Numbered from the stretch's first letter, positions 1-10,834 are shown. The stretch: DNA of 64,000 bases from Janthinobacterium sp. PAMC25594 (GCF_019443505.1 NZ_CP080377.1:6014001-6078000); one strand, 5' to 3'. Made by a program: numbers and translations. The notes: a model not told the origin generated them from the sequence alone.

Positions 1-1071
1 CAAGCCGATACGCTGGCCGATCTGCAGCGAAAACTTGATGCCGTTGACGATGGTTTTATGCGTGATTTCGCCCGTCGCTTCGTTTTCGATCTTGTAGCCC
101 GCGTCGACGTCTTCCATCACCATCAGCGGATTCGGCGCGCTCAATGGCTCGCGGAATTCGAACGAGAATTCGGCGGCGGCGCGCAATGGCGCCAACTCTT
201 CCATCTTCGCCAGCGCCTTCATGCGGCTTTGCGCCTGGCGCGCCTTCGAGGCTTGCGCCTTGAAGCGGTTCACGAACGATTCCAGATGGGCACGCTTGCG
301 CTGCTGCTTTTCCAGCGCGCCGGCGGCCAGGATCATCTGCGCCGCGCGCTGGCGCTCGAAGCTCGAATAGTTGCCCGAATAGCGTTTCAGCTTGCGTTCG
401 TCGATATGCACGACCACGTTGACCACTTCATCGAGGAAGTCGCGATCATGGGAAATGATTAATAAGGTGCCGGCATAGCGCTTGAGCCAGTCTTCCAGCC
501 AGATGATGGCGTCCAGATCCAAGTGGTTGGTCGGTTCATCGAGCAGCAGCAGGTCGGACGGGCACATCAGCGCTTGCGCCAGGTTCAAGCGCATGCGCCA
601 GCCGCCGGAGAAGCTGGCGACCGGTTGCTGCATCTGGTCCAGCGTGAAGCCCAGGCCCAGCAGCAACTGTTCGCCGCGCGATTGCACGGTATAGGCGTCG
701 GCATCGGCCAGCGCGCTGTACATGTTGCCGATGGCGATGCCGTTTTCCGTGCTTTCCGGTTGCGACTCGAGATGCGCCAGCTCCGCTTCCAGTTTGCGCA
801 GGGTGATGTCGCCATCGATCGCGTAGTCGAGCGCGGCACGGTCCAGCGGCGGCGTTTCCTGCGCCACGTAAGCCACGCGCCATTTGGCGGGGAAATCGAT
901 CTCGCCCTGGTCAGGGTGCAATTCGCCACGCATCATGGCGAACAGGCTCGATTTGCCCGCGCCATTGGCGCCGATCAGGCCGATCTTGTCGCCCGGATTG
1001 AGGGTGACATCGACTTGTTCGAGCAACGGTTTGATGCCGCGCATCAGGCTTACTTGTAGGAAACGTATCAT
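1..1071 (-). CDS. yheS: ABC-F family ATPase YheS, 3' end outside window
   Basis: Soluble ABC-F ATPase; such proteins act on ribosomes rather than as membrane exporters. The first 357 residues are visible. The first nucleotide-binding domain is complete, with Walker A GANGAGKS at residues 34-41, signature FSGGWRMRL, Walker B LLLLDEPTNHLD and switch ISHDRDF. A basic, alanine-rich interdomain linker follows. The frame runs off the left edge just as the second ATPase domain begins. The start MIRFLQV puts the first strand directly at the N-terminus, as in E. coli YheS, which it resembles closely along its length. A palindromic repeat separates it from upstream prmB. Confidence 0.93.
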   Translation of the reverse strand, partial: MIRFLQVSLMRGIKPLLEQVDVTLNPGDKIGLIGANGAGKSSLFAMMRGELHPDQGEIDFPAKWRVAYVAQETPPLDRAALDYAIDGDITLRKLEAELAHLESQPESTENGIAIGNMYSALADADAYTVQSRGEQLLLGLGFTLDQMQQPVASFSGGWRMRLNLAQALMCPSDLLLLDEPTNHLDLDAIIWLEDWLKRYAGTLLIISHDRDFLDEVVNVVVHIDERKLKRYSGNYSSFERQRAAQMILAAGALEKQQRKRAHLESFVNRFKAQASKARQAQSRMKALAKMEELAPLRAAAEFSFEFREPLSAPNPLMVMEDVDAGYKIENEATGEITHKTIVNGIKFSLQIGQRIGL

Positions 1072-1120
1072 TTTTTTCTTTGTAGAGGCTGGGGTTTAAC
1101 CCTCGCCGTAAAAACATCGT

Positions 1121-1201
1121 GTAGGTCGGATTAGCCCGAAGGGCGTAATCCGACGGGTGCCGCACAGGCATGTCGGATTACGCTACGCTAATCCGACCTA
1201 C
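1121..1201. repeat. REP-like palindromic intergenic repeat
   Basis: The outer arms are GTAGGTCGGATTAGC at 1121-1135 and its exact complement at 1187-1201. An inner half-palindrome around CCCGAAGGG lies at 1135-1143, and GTCGGATTACGC-type repeats recur inside. A diverged copy is at 10831-10889. The unit fills most of the yheS-prmB gap and has no coding potential. It resembles the GTAGGTCGGATTA repeats scattered between genes in many proteobacteria. Confidence 0.85.
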
Positions 1202-1209
1202 CAAGTCGA

Positions 1210-2100
1210 TTAAACCAATTTGAGCTGCTCGGCCGTCAGCAGGAACACCATGTCGTCGCCGGCGCTGGTCGTCAGCCAGGTCAGGCCCAGCTCGCCGAAG
1301 GCCGCTTCCGCGTAGGCGCGTTCGTTGCCGATTTCAATCATCAGGATGCCATCGTCCGTCAGGCGTTCGGCCGCGCCGGCGATGATCTTGCGCACCAGGT
1401 CCATGCCGTCGCTGCCGCCGTCGAGGGCGATTTGCGGTTCGGCCAGGTATTCCTGGGGCAGCGTGCCCATCGACGCGGAATTCACGTACGGCGGGTTGCT
1501 GATGATCAAATCATATTTCTTGGCCGGCACGTTGGTGTACAGGTCCGATTCGATCAGGGTCACGCGATCCTGCAGCTTGTACGTGTCGACGTTGCGCTTG
1601 GCCACGGCTAGCGCGTCGGCGGAAATGTCCACCGCGTCCACTGCTGCGTTCGGGAAGGCGTCGGCCATCATGATAGCCAGGCAGCCCGAACCGGTGCACA
1701 GTTCCAGGATGTTTTCCACGGCTTCCGGTTCCGCCACCCATGGCGAAAAGTATTCAGGGATCAGTTCGGCGATGAAGGAGCGGGGCACGATCACGCGCTC
1801 GTCGACATAAAAGTTGTAGGTGCCCAGCCAGCCTTCCTTGGTGATGTAGGCGGCCGGCACGCGGTCGATGCTGCGGCGGTCGATGACCGTCATCACGTTG
1901 GCGATTTCCGACGGCAGCAGCTTGGCGTCGAGAAACGGTTCGAGCTTGTCGAGCGGCAACTTCAAGGTGTGCAGGATCAGATAGGCCGCTTCGTCGAACG
2001 CTTCGGCGCTGCCGTGGCCGAAAAACAGCTTGGCGGTATTAAAACGGGTAACGGCGTAGCGCAGCAGGTCGCGTGGCGTGGAAAACGGGTTCGGGGTCAT
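1210..2100 (-). CDS. prmB: Ribosomal protein uL3 glutamine methyltransferase PrmB
   Basis: SAM-dependent N5-glutamine methyltransferase, 296 residues, the usual length for PrmB, which modifies ribosomal protein L3. The N-terminal helical domain is followed by a Rossmann fold with the SAM loop LELCTGSGC and the substrate-binding NPPY motif at residues 202-205. The frame is open further upstream but would overlap dapE, so MTPNPFSTPR at 2100 is preferred. dapE ends 56 bp upstream on the same strand, so co-transcription is likely. PrmC is the alternative, but the N-terminal region and the NPPYV context favour PrmB. Confidence 0.9.
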   Translation of the reverse strand: MTPNPFSTPRDLLRYAVTRFNTAKLFFGHGSAEAFDEAAYLILHTLKLPLDKLEPFLDAKLLPSEIANVMTVIDRRSIDRVPAAYITKEGWLGTYNFYVDERVIVPRSFIAELIPEYFSPWVAEPEAVENILELCTGSGCLAIMMADAFPNAAVDAVDISADALAVAKRNVDTYKLQDRVTLIESDLYTNVPAKKYDLIISNPPYVNSASMGTLPQEYLAEPQIALDGGSDGMDLVRKIIAGAAERLTDDGILMIEIGNERAYAEAAFGELGLTWLTTSAGDDMVFLLTAEQLKLV

Positions 2101-2156
2101 GGCATTCTCGAAAAGACGGTGTTCTGGCCCGCCGTGACGGGCCTCGGTATTCTGGT

Positions 2157-3326
<1,170 letters not shown>

Positions 3327-3683
3327 TTACAGCCCGAAAATGGCTGCGTACTGTACATCTGAAAACGCCACGCTGAACTTGCCATCCTTGTCCAGCACGG
3401 GACGCTTGATGATGGACGGGTTTTCCAGCATCAGTTCCAGGGCGCTGGCCGCGTCGGTGATCGATGCCTTGCGCTCATCGGACAGGGCGCGCCAGGTCGT
3501 GCCTTTCCTGTTGACCAGCACATCCCACGGCAATTGCCGCAGCCATGCCTCGACGGTGGCGCGTTCCAGGCCCTGCTTTTTGAAGTCGTGGAAGGTGAAA
3601 TCGAGTTGCTGCGCAGCCAGCCAGGTGCGGGCCTTTTTGACGGTATCGCAATTGGGGATACCGTAGAGTGTAATGGTCGTCAT
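3327..3683 (-). CDS. yffB: ArsC/Spx-family thioredoxin-fold protein YffB
   Basis: Small thioredoxin-fold protein of the ArsC/Spx superfamily, 118 residues from MTTITLYGIPN. The single N-terminal cysteine is in GIPNCDTVKKA, and the family signature continues with NRKGTTWR, ITDAASA and IIKRPVLDKDGK. It is a close YffB relative; that family is glutathione-linked but poorly characterised, and arsenate reduction should not be assumed. An in-frame TTG 12 bp upstream is possible, but ATG at 3683 matches family starts. No strong Shine-Dalgarno was seen. It is directly upstream of dapE and probably co-transcribed with it. Confidence 0.88.
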   Translation of the reverse strand: MTTITLYGIPNCDTVKKARTWLAAQQLDFTFHDFKKQGLERATVEAWLRQLPWDVLVNRKGTTWRALSDERKASITDAASALELMLENPSIIKRPVLDKDGKFSVAFSDVQYAAIFGL

Positions 3684-3830
3684 GGGTAGGGCCAAGGGGG
3701 AATGAATGCGGTTCGCTTGATCGCGGCGCTTGCGCCAGGGAAAAATGCGATGGTAGCCGCCATTATACAGTCGATGCGCAGTCGATGCGGCAGTGCAACA
3801 CGGTAGTGCAACACGCCCCAGTGATTTCCC

Positions 3831-5378
3831 CTACACAGGCCGGGGCGCCGTCTTGCCCGATTCTGCCTGGCCGAAATGCAGACCCAGGCGCAAGGCCAGC
3901 GCGCGCAGACCGCCGCTTTCCTGCAGGTGCAGGGCCAGCGCGATGTGGCCGTCGGGGCGCACGAGGTAGGCCGCGTCGCGGCCCAGGCCGGCCAGCTTGG
4001 CGGCCACGTTGTAGGTATAGCAATGCACGGGCAGTTTCAGCACGCGCGCCTCGTCCAGCAGTTCGGGCGCCGGCTCGCCATAGATGTGCAATTGCCAATC
4101 CATGCTGCGCAGGGCCGTGAAATTGTCTTGTGTGCCGTCGGAGAACCACGGCAGGCGGTCGCCGCCGCGCAGGTACTCCGCATGGCCGGCGGACAGGGCG
4201 CTGTCTTCATAGCTGATCTCGATTTGCGACACCGTCTTGAAGAGCAAACGGCGCGCCCGTTCGAAGCCGGACAGGAACGGCAGCGCGTGCGGCACCAGCC
4301 AGCGCCGCAGGAATTGCCCGGCGATTCCCTGCGCGACGATGGCCTGGAAGGCGCGGTCGGTGGTGGCGACGAGCTTGCGGGCAAACACGATGCGCTCGCT
4401 TTCATAGGTGTCGAGCAGGGCGTCGTTGCTTTGGCCGTGCAGCTTTTGCGCCAGTTTCCAGGCCAGGTTGACGGCGTCGCCCAGACCCGTGTTCATGCCC
4501 TGGCCGCCCACGGGGCTGTGCAAATGGGCCGCGTCGCCGAGGATGAAGCAGCGGCGCGCGCGAAACTGCGCCGCCACCCGGTGGTGTACTTTATAGGTGG
4601 AAAACCAGTTCACGTGCTCGACCTGGATGCCCAGCAGGGTTTCCACGTCGCCGCGCACGTCGTCGAAGACGGGTGCCGGCGCGCCATCGGGGCGGTCGGG
4701 CAGGATGCCGATCAGGCGCTGCATGCCGCTGGTGCGCACGGGCAACATCAGCGCAAATGCGTTCGCGCCCAGGTGGGCGTGCAGATCCGTATTGCTGCCA
4801 GCCACTTGCGCGTCAGCCACGTAGTACAGGTGGTCGTAGGTGCCGCCGGAAAACTCAAAGCCGGCGATCTCGCGCACCTTGCTGCGGGCGCCGTCGCAGC
4901 CGCAGATGTAGTCAAACGTGCAATATTGGCGTTCGCCTTTGTTGAGCAGGATGGCTTGCACTTCGCTATCGTCCTGCGTCCACAGGTCCAGCGCGACATT
5001 CCATTCCACGTGCACGCCGGCCGCCGCCAGCTTGCTGATCAGAAAGCGTTCATGCTCGTCCTGTGGCAGGCTCAGCACGAAAGGGTAGGGGCTCAGGCCT
5101 TCGCCGATCTCGCCCAGCGCCAGTTTTACCAGCTCCTCGCCGCCCTCGTGGATGTGCATGGCATTGATCTTGATGCCCAGGTGCACCAGTTCGTCGGCAA
5201 AGCCCAGTTGCTGGTAAAACTCCAGGGTGCGGGCATGCACGGCCATGGCCCGCGATGCCTGCCCGGGGCCGCTGTTCCTGTCGATGATGCGGCAATCGAC
5301 GCCATGGCGCGTCAGGCGCAAGGCAAGCATGAGGCCGGTAGGACCGGCGCCGACGATCAATACGGGAGGAGTATTCAT
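3831..5378 (-). CDS. FAD-dependent class A aromatic monooxygenase
   Basis: Flavoprotein hydroxylase of the PHBH/TfdB/PheA class, 515 residues. It has the N-terminal dinucleotide fold VGAGPTG at residues 9-15, the CDGARSKVRE motif in the middle that contacts FAD and NADPH, and GDAAHLHSPVGGQGMN for the flavin ribityl. A thioredoxin-like C-terminal domain, usual in phenol hydroxylases, follows. The substrate cannot be read from sequence; a hydroxylated aromatic is most likely. It sits alone between the dapD terminator and yffB, so it is probably its own transcription unit. Confidence 0.85.
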   Translation of the reverse strand: MNTPPVLIVGAGPTGLMLALRLTRHGVDCRIIDRNSGPGQASRAMAVHARTLEFYQQLGFADELVHLGIKINAMHIHEGGEELVKLALGEIGEGLSPYPFVLSLPQDEHERFLISKLAAAGVHVEWNVALDLWTQDDSEVQAILLNKGERQYCTFDYICGCDGARSKVREIAGFEFSGGTYDHLYYVADAQVAGSNTDLHAHLGANAFALMLPVRTSGMQRLIGILPDRPDGAPAPVFDDVRGDVETLLGIQVEHVNWFSTYKVHHRVAAQFRARRCFILGDAAHLHSPVGGQGMNTGLGDAVNLAWKLAQKLHGQSNDALLDTYESERIVFARKLVATTDRAFQAIVAQGIAGQFLRRWLVPHALPFLSGFERARRLLFKTVSQIEISYEDSALSAGHAEYLRGGDRLPWFSDGTQDNFTALRSMDWQLHIYGEPAPELLDEARVLKLPVHCYTYNVAAKLAGLGRDAAYLVRPDGHIALALHLQESGGLRALALRLGLHFGQAESGKTAPRPV

Positions 5379-5440
5379 GCCATCCAGTATAGGACAGGAT
5401 GAGAAGCGGGGGCGGGACGTTTGAGGTTGCTAGTTGGAAA

Positions 5441-5467
5441 TAAAAATGTCCCGCCGGGGCGGGACAT
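5441..5467 (-). terminator. Rho-independent terminator after dapC-dapD
   Basis: On the minus strand ATGTCCCGC pairs with GCGGGACAT, a 9-bp GC-rich stem with a 4-nt loop, followed directly by TTTTTA. It lies 33 bp beyond the dapD stop, which marks the end of the dapC-dapD unit. Confidence 0.85.
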
Positions 5468-5499
5468 TCAGGTCTTACTGATACTTCGCAGCGCAGTGA

Positions 5500-6327
5500 T
5501 TAAATGCCGCGCAGGAGTTCGTTGATACCTGTTTTCGCGCGGGTTTTTGCATCCACGCGCTTGACGATCACGGCGCAGTACAGCGAGTACTTGCCGTCTT
5601 CCGATGGCAGGTTGCCCGAGACCACGACGGAGCCGGCTGGCACGCGGCCGTAGGTTACTTCGCCCGTGGCGCGGTCGTAGATCTTGGTCGACTGGCCGAT
5701 GTAGACGCCCATCGAGATGACCGAGTTTTCTTCGACGATCACGCCTTCGACGATTTCCGAGCGGGCGCCGATGAAGCAGTTGTCTTCGATGATGGTCGGG
5801 TTCGCTTGCATTGGCTCCAGCACGCCGCCGATGCCGACGCCGCCGGACAGGTGGACGTTCTTGCCGATCTGCGCGCAGGAGCCGACGGTGGCCCAGGTGT
5901 CGACCATGGCGCCTTCATCGACGTAGGCGCCGATGTTGACGTAGGACGGCATCAGTACGACGTTCTTGGCGATGAAGCTGCCGCGGCGGGCGACGGCTGG
6001 CGGCACCACGCGGAAACCGCCCTTGGCGAAGTCTTCGGCCGTGTAGTTGGCGAACTTGGTCGGCACCTTGTCGTAGAACTGCATCGTGCCATCCGATGGC
6101 AGGACGACGTTGTCTTCCAGGCGGAACGACAGCAGCACGGCTTTCTTGACCCACTGGTTGACGACCCAGTCGCCCGAGGTTTTTTCCGCCACGCGGATGC
6201 TGCCGTTGTCCAGGCCATTGATGACGTGGGAGACGGCGTCGCGCAGTTCGGCCGTGCCGTTGCGCGGATTGATCTCGGCGCGGTTTTCCCAGGCCTGGTC
6301 GATGATGGTTTGCAGTTGTTGGCTCAT
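5500..6327 (-). CDS. dapD: Tetrahydrodipicolinate N-succinyltransferase DapD
   Basis: Transfers succinyl from succinyl-CoA to tetrahydrodipicolinate, the first committed step of the succinylase branch of lysine synthesis. It has 275 residues, as in E. coli DapD. A helical N-terminal domain is followed by a left-handed beta-helix of hexapeptide repeats; segments such as [18 protein letters not shown] and [15 protein letters not shown] are strongly conserved. It lies 17 bp after dapC on the same strand and is followed by a strong terminator, so dapC-dapD is an operon. Confidence 0.97.
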   Translation of the reverse strand: MSQQLQTIIDQAWENRAEINPRNGTAELRDAVSHVINGLDNGSIRVAEKTSGDWVVNQWVKKAVLLSFRLEDNVVLPSDGTMQFYDKVPTKFANYTAEDFAKGGFRVVPPAVARRGSFIAKNVVLMPSYVNIGAYVDEGAMVDTWATVGSCAQIGKNVHLSGGVGIGGVLEPMQANPTIIEDNCFIGARSEIVEGVIVEENSVISMGVYIGQSTKIYDRATGEVTYGRVPAGSVVVSGNLPSEDGKYSLYCAVIVKRVDAKTRAKTGINELLRGI

Positions 6328-6344
6328 GATGATGTCTTGTTCAT

Positions 6345-7574
6345 TTAGTTGGTTGATGCGGATGCGGAAAGCTGCTGGCAGAATTTTACTATGCGCAATG
6401 CGGCTTCCAGCCCTTCGGCCGTTTCGGCCACCAGGGCCATGCGGATGCGGTTGCGGCCCGGATTGATGCCGTGCGCGTCGCGCGCCAGGTAGCTGCCAGG
6501 CAATACCGTCACATTATATTCGGCGTACAGGCGTTGCGCGAATTCGGTGTCGGACAGTCCCGTGCGGCTGACGTCGGCCCACAGGTAGAAGCCGGCGTCC
6601 GGCAATTGCACGTCCATCACCGTTTGCAGCAGCGGCGTGATGGCGTCGAACTTGGCGCGGTACTTGGCGCGATTTTCCTCGACATGGGTTTCGTCGTTCC
6701 AGGCCGCGACGGAGGCCGCCTGCACGGCGGGGCTCATGGCGCCGCCGTGGTAGGTTCGGTAGAGCAGGAATTTTTTCAGTACTTCCGCGTCGCCGGCGAC
6801 GAAGCCCGAGCGCATGCCGGGCACGTTCGAGCGCTTCGACAGGCTGGAAAATACCACCAGGCGCGCATACGGACGCTCGATCGTGGACAGGCCCAGCATG
6901 TGCGCCGCCTGCAGCGCGCCCAGCGGGGGCGTGTCGCCGTGGTAAATCTCGGAATAGCACTCGTCGGCGGCGATGACGAAGTCGTAGCGTTCGGACAGGG
7001 CGAACAGGTGTTCCCAGTCCGTCAGGGTCAGCACGGCGCCCGTCGGGTTGCCGGGTGAACACAGGAACAGCAGCCTGACCTTTTCCCAAATATGGTCGGG
7101 CACGCTGTCATAGTCGCAGCCGAAATTGCGCGTGGGGTCGGAATTGACGAAATACGGTTCGGCGCCGGCCAGGTAGGCTGCGCCTTCATAGATCTGGTAA
7201 AACGGATTCGGGCTGATCACGAGCGAACCGGCCGACGGATCGATTACCGTTTGCGCCAGCGCAAACAGCGCTTCGCGCGAACCGTTCACGGGCAGGATTT
7301 GCGTGGCAGGATTGAGCTTGGGGATGTCGTAGCGGCGCTCCAGCCAGCTGGCAATCGCGCTGCGCAAGGCTTCCGAACCGATGGTGGTCGGATAGCTGGC
7401 CAGCCCGTGGATGTTGTCGGTCAATGCCTGCTCGATGAACGGCGGTGTCGGATGCTTGGGTTCGCCCATGCCCAGGCTGATGGGCGCGTACTCGGGATTG
7501 ACCGTCACGCCGGCAAACAGCTGGCGCAGCTTTTCGAAGGGATATGGTTGCAGTTTAGCAAGAAGTGGATTCAC
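6345..7574 (-). CDS. dapC: Succinyldiaminopimelate transaminase DapC
   Basis: PLP-dependent fold-type I aminotransferase, 409 residues, acting between DapD and DapE. Visible features are the N-terminal [15 protein letters not shown] typical of DapC, the cofactor-binding [21 protein letters not shown], and the PLP lysine in [11 protein letters not shown]. The FRIRMA-type arginine near the C-terminus appears as GRNRIRMAL. Neighbouring dapD and dapE support diaminopimelate metabolism over a general aspartate aminotransferase. It is divergent from tsaB, across a 261-bp gap that must carry both promoters. Confidence 0.95.
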   Translation of the reverse strand: MNPLLAKLQPYPFEKLRQLFAGVTVNPEYAPISLGMGEPKHPTPPFIEQALTDNIHGLASYPTTIGSEALRSAIASWLERRYDIPKLNPATQILPVNGSREALFALAQTVIDPSAGSLVISPNPFYQIYEGAAYLAGAEPYFVNSDPTRNFGCDYDSVPDHIWEKVRLLFLCSPGNPTGAVLTLTDWEHLFALSERYDFVIAADECYSEIYHGDTPPLGALQAAHMLGLSTIERPYARLVVFSSLSKRSNVPGMRSGFVAGDAEVLKKFLLYRTYHGGAMSPAVQAASVAAWNDETHVEENRAKYRAKFDAITPLLQTVMDVQLPDAGFYLWADVSRTGLSDTEFAQRLYAEYNVTVLPGSYLARDAHGINPGRNRIRMALVAETAEGLEAALRIVKFCQQLSASASTN

Positions 7575-7835
7575 GGAACGGACCAGGGCAAGAGTGGAAA
7601 GACGATGTTGCTGAGCGATGTAGCTTGGTAGTGTTGCTTAGTCATGGCTGAACGATTGCTTGGCGCGGCAGACTTGATGCCGGTCAAATAATAGGCTGCG
7701 TCTTTCATTATAGCCGTCCTCGCGGGGCCGCTGTGCAAGCCGTCTCAAGCCGCACCGGCCTGATCGCTGTCTGGCTTGCCACGCCATGCCGCAGCGGGGA
7801 GTGCCGCGCCATGGCGCGGCAAGGTAAAATACGTC

Positions 7836-8561
7836 ATGCCTATCTTACTTCCCACCCTGCTTGCTATTGAAACGTCGTCCGAACTCGCCTCCTGCGCCTT
7901 GTTGCGCGGCGATGTCGTCCTGTCCCGCGCCTCGTCGGGCGTGCGCACCCATTCCCAGTCGATCTTGCCGATGGTGCAGGAATTACTGGCCGAAGCGGGC
8001 GTGACCCTGGCCGACGTCGATGCCATCGCCTACGGCTCCGGCCCCGGCTCGTTTACCGGCGTGCGCACGGCCTGCGGCATCGCGCAAGGCCTGGCCTATG
8101 GCGCCAATCTGCCCGTCGTGCCCGTCGTCACGCTCGACGCCATGGCGCTCGCGTGCCACCAGCAGCATGGCGCGCAACACATCGTGACCGTGCTCGACGC
8201 CCGCATGGGCGAAGTGTACTGGGCGCAATATGACTATCAAAACGGCTTGCAGGCCGTCCTGCCGCCGGCCCTGAACGCACCGGCCGGCGTGGCGCCGCAA
8301 GGCGATGTGGCCGGCTGCGGCAACGGTTTTAGTGCGTACGCCGAAGCGCTGGCCGCGTTGCCGTGCGCCGCCACGGCCGATGCGGCCATCATGCCGCACG
8401 CCGTGCAAGTGGCGCAGCTGGCACGCATCGCCTTTGCCGCCGGTCAGTTCGTGACGGCGGCCGAGGCGCAGCCTTTGTATTTGCGCAACAAGATCGCCTA
8501 CACGAGCGCGGAACGGCACGACATGCAACTGGCCAAGGCCGCTGCGGAGTCCGCGCAATGA
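7836..8561 (+). CDS. tsaB: tRNA t6A biosynthesis protein TsaB
   Basis: ASKHA-fold protein, 241 residues, partner of TsaD and TsaE in making threonylcarbamoyl-adenosine at position 37 of ANN-decoding tRNAs. The N-terminal LAIETSSELAS phosphate-binding strand and GSGPGSFTGVRTACGIAQGLA are diagnostic. The frame is open 60 bp further upstream, but MPILLPTLLAIETSSE matches family starts. Its stop overlaps the rimI start by ATGA, the common tsaB-rimI coupling. Being essential elsewhere, it makes the operon likely constitutive. Confidence 0.94.
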   Translation: MPILLPTLLAIETSSELASCALLRGDVVLSRASSGVRTHSQSILPMVQELLAEAGVTLADVDAIAYGSGPGSFTGVRTACGIAQGLAYGANLPVVPVVTLDAMALACHQQHGAQHIVTVLDARMGEVYWAQYDYQNGLQAVLPPALNAPAGVAPQGDVAGCGNGFSAYAEALAALPCAATADAAIMPHAVQVAQLARIAFAAGQFVTAAEAQPLYLRNKIAYTSAERHDMQLAKAAAESAQ

Positions 8562-9049
8562 GTGTGGCGGGCCAGGACAATGCTGCCGGCTGGGACTTGC
8601 TGCGCCTCGACTATCAGCCGATGCGTGAGGCGGACCTGATGGAGGTGCTGGCGCTGGAACAGCGCGTGTATCCGCATCCCTGGACGCACGGCAACTTCGT
8701 CGATTCGCTCAAGAGCGGCTACCCGGCCTGGGTGCTGCGCGACGTGGACGGCACCCTGCTCGGCTACTTTTTATTGATGCTGGTGGTCGATGAGGCGCAC
8801 TTGCTGAATGTGGCCGTCGAGGGCGCCATCCAGGGCCAGGGACTGGGCCGCTTCCTGCTGCAGCAGTCCTGCGCCTGCGCGCGCCAGCTGGGCATGGAAT
8901 CGATGCTGCTGGAAGTGCGCCCGTCGAACGTGCGCGCGCTCGATATTTACCAGCGCTATGGATTTGAACAGATCGGCCGGCGCAAGGGATACTATCCGGC
9001 CAGTAACTCGCAACGTGAGGACGCCATCGTGATGCGTTATACCTTATGA
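8558..9049 (+). CDS. rimI: Ribosomal protein S18 alanine N-acetyltransferase RimI
   Basis: GNAT acetyltransferase, 163 residues. It has the acetyl-CoA loop QGQGLGRFLL, the LLNVAVEGAIQG strand preceding it, and the family-defining EVRPSNVRALDIYQRYGF with GRRKGYYP near the end. RimI acetylates the N-terminal alanine of ribosomal protein bS18. Translation is coupled at both ends: ATGA overlap with tsaB upstream and with the UDG-like gene downstream. Confidence 0.93.
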   Translation: MSVAGQDNAAGWDLLRLDYQPMREADLMEVLALEQRVYPHPWTHGNFVDSLKSGYPAWVLRDVDGTLLGYFLLMLVVDEAHLLNVAVEGAIQGQGLGRFLLQQSCACARQLGMESMLLEVRPSNVRALDIYQRYGFEQIGRRKGYYPASNSQREDAIVMRYTL

Positions 9050-9903
9050 GCCGCAGCGCCGTTTTCCTCGATGAAATGGGCGTCGGCCCCCTGTGGCGTT
9101 TGCGCCAGGGCGCCGCGCCCGAGGTCGTTGATATTAGCGTCGAGGCTGCCGTGGAGGTGGACGTCGCCGTGGCGGCGCCCGTGGTCGAGATGGCTGCACC
9201 TGTGGTCGAAGTGCTGGCCGAGGTGCAAGTCGTGGAAGCCGTGGAAGCTGCCGTGCCCGCCGCCGCCCCCGACGACACGGCCTGGTTCGACGATGCGCCC
9301 GCGCCCGCGCCAGTGAAGCAGCTCAGCGACGCCGATATCGCCGCCCTCGACTGGGATGGCTTGACGGCCGCCGTGGCGAAATGCGCGCGCTGCGACTTGT
9401 GCAAGACGCGCAAGGGCGTCGTCATGGGTCGTGGCGACCGCCAGGGCGATTGGCTGATGCTGGCCAGCAGCCCGTCGCGCCTGGAAGAACGGGAAGGGCG
9501 CGCCTTGCCGGGCGAGCAGGGCAAATTGCTCGACAATATGTTGAAAGCCATCGCCGTCGATGCGGGCCGCGATGTGTATATTACCCACTTGCTGAAATGC
9601 CGTCCGCTCGACGAGACGGGCCAGGAGCGCTTGCCCACCGAGGCCGAGTCCGCCGCCTGCCGCCCGTATTTCGAGCGCGAACTTGCGCTGCTGCAGCCGC
9701 GCACCATCGTCACCCTCGGTTCGATGGCCGCCGCCGGCATCAATCCCGGTGAAAAACCCGTACGGGGCACGGTGCGCCAACTGGGCAATGCCTCCGTCGT
9801 CGCCACCTTCCATCCAGAGCAACTGCTGCAGGACGGGACGGGCAAGGCCAAGGCGCGCGCTTGGGTCGATTTGTGCCTGGCGAAAAGCACGCACGGTGGT
9901 TGA
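9046..9903 (+). CDS. Uracil-DNA glycosylase family 4/5-like protein with degenerate motif A
   Basis: The fold is that of an iron-sulfur uracil-DNA glycosylase, 285 residues. Four cysteines in the expected spacing, C113, C116, C185 and C205, can hold a 4Fe-4S cluster. A low-complexity Ala/Val/Glu stretch occupies about residues 28-75. The catalytic GEAPGxxED motif is replaced by ASSPSRLEE at residues 140-148, and the HPxYLL motif reads HPEQLL. LPGEQGKLLDNML is normal. Excision activity is therefore doubtful from sequence alone. It overlaps rimI and the next gene, so it is expressed with them. Confidence 0.8.
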   Translation: MSRSAVFLDEMGVGPLWRLRQGAAPEVVDISVEAAVEVDVAVAAPVVEMAAPVVEVLAEVQVVEAVEAAVPAAAPDDTAWFDDAPAPAPVKQLSDADIAALDWDGLTAAVAKCARCDLCKTRKGVVMGRGDRQGDWLMLASSPSRLEEREGRALPGEQGKLLDNMLKAIAVDAGRDVYITHLLKCRPLDETGQERLPTEAESAACRPYFERELALLQPRTIVTLGSMAAAGINPGEKPVRGTVRQLGNASVVATFHPEQLLQDGTGKAKARAWVDLCLAKSTHGG

Positions 9904-10834
9904 TACGGCCGTCGCTACCTTCCAGGTCCGCTTCGAGCAGCGCTGGGGCCATCTGACGCACCCCCGCGTGCGGGCGCTGGCCTGGCTGCTCGACTCGCCC
10001 GACTTGCTGGACCCCGCCAGCGCCCACTGGGGCGGGCGCATCGCCAGCCTGCCTGCCGTCACGCCTGCCTTGGCGGCCTGGCTGGGGGCGCTGCAGGATG
10101 ATCCGTCGCCGCTCGATGCGGCGCTGGGGCCGAAATTCTATTCCCGCCTGGGCCTGTACGCTGAAAAGCTGCTGGCCTTTTATTTTGAGCAGCATGGGGT
10201 ATTGCAAGCGCATGGCTTGCAAGTGCAGGTGAACCGCAACGACACGGTGGGCGAGTTCGATTATTTGCTGCGTGACGGTAACGACTTACTGCACTGGGAG
10301 TTCGCCACCAAGTTCTACCTGCTCGAAGGCGCGCCCGATCCCGGTGTCTTCAACCACTTGATCGGCCCGAACCTGGCCGACACCTTGGGGTTGAAGATGC
10401 GCAAGATTCTCGACAAGCAACTGGCCTTGTCCCGCCACCCGGCCGCGCAAAGCTTGCTGGCGCATCCCGTGCGGGCGGCGCAGGCGCTGGTCAAGGGTTG
10501 GCTGTTTTATGCGGCAGGCGCCACGCCCGCCGTGGACGGTATTTCCCAGGAACATGGACACGGCTTCTGGTGCACGCCAACACAATTGTCGGCGCAGCGC
10601 TATGTCGTGCTGCCGCGATTGCAATGGCTGGCGCCGTTCAAGGGCCGCGACGCGGCAGTGCTGGACGTCGATGCCTTGCGCGCGCAGTTGTCTGATCTGG
10701 CGCAACCGGTGATGGTGGCCACGGTGGATACTGTCGAAGGCTGGGAAGTGGAGCGCACGCGCGGGTTTGTCGTGCCCCATGACTGGACGGAGCAGGCTGC
10801 CGCGCGGCGGCTGGCTGGTACGCTACCTGCGTAG
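9896..10834 (+). CDS. DUF1853 family protein
   Basis: Conserved protein of unknown function, 312 residues from a GTG start that overlaps the end of the UDG-like gene. The frame is open further upstream, but only antisense-like arginine-rich sequence lies there. The DUF1853 pattern is visible: an N-terminal RALAWLLDSPDLL block, GPKFYSRLGLYAEKLLAFYFE, and a central VGEFDYLLRDGNDLLHWEFATKFYL with acidic and lysine residues resembling nuclease folds (the last point is inference). No signal peptide or membrane segment is apparent. Confidence 0.8.
   Translation: MVDTAVATFQVRFEQRWGHLTHPRVRALAWLLDSPDLLDPASAHWGGRIASLPAVTPALAAWLGALQDDPSPLDAALGPKFYSRLGLYAEKLLAFYFEQHGVLQAHGLQVQVNRNDTVGEFDYLLRDGNDLLHWEFATKFYLLEGAPDPGVFNHLIGPNLADTLGLKMRKILDKQLALSRHPAAQSLLAHPVRAAQALVKGWLFYAAGATPAVDGISQEHGHGFWCTPTQLSAQRYVVLPRLQWLAPFKGRDAAVLDVDALRAQLSDLAQPVMVATVDTVEGWEVERTRGFVVPHDWTEQAAARRLAGTLPA

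Noticed and set aside
3876..5402. 508-codon plus-strand open frame antisense to the flavin monooxygenase
   Set aside because: Composition is that of an antisense shadow; the minus-strand frame has all flavoprotein motifs.
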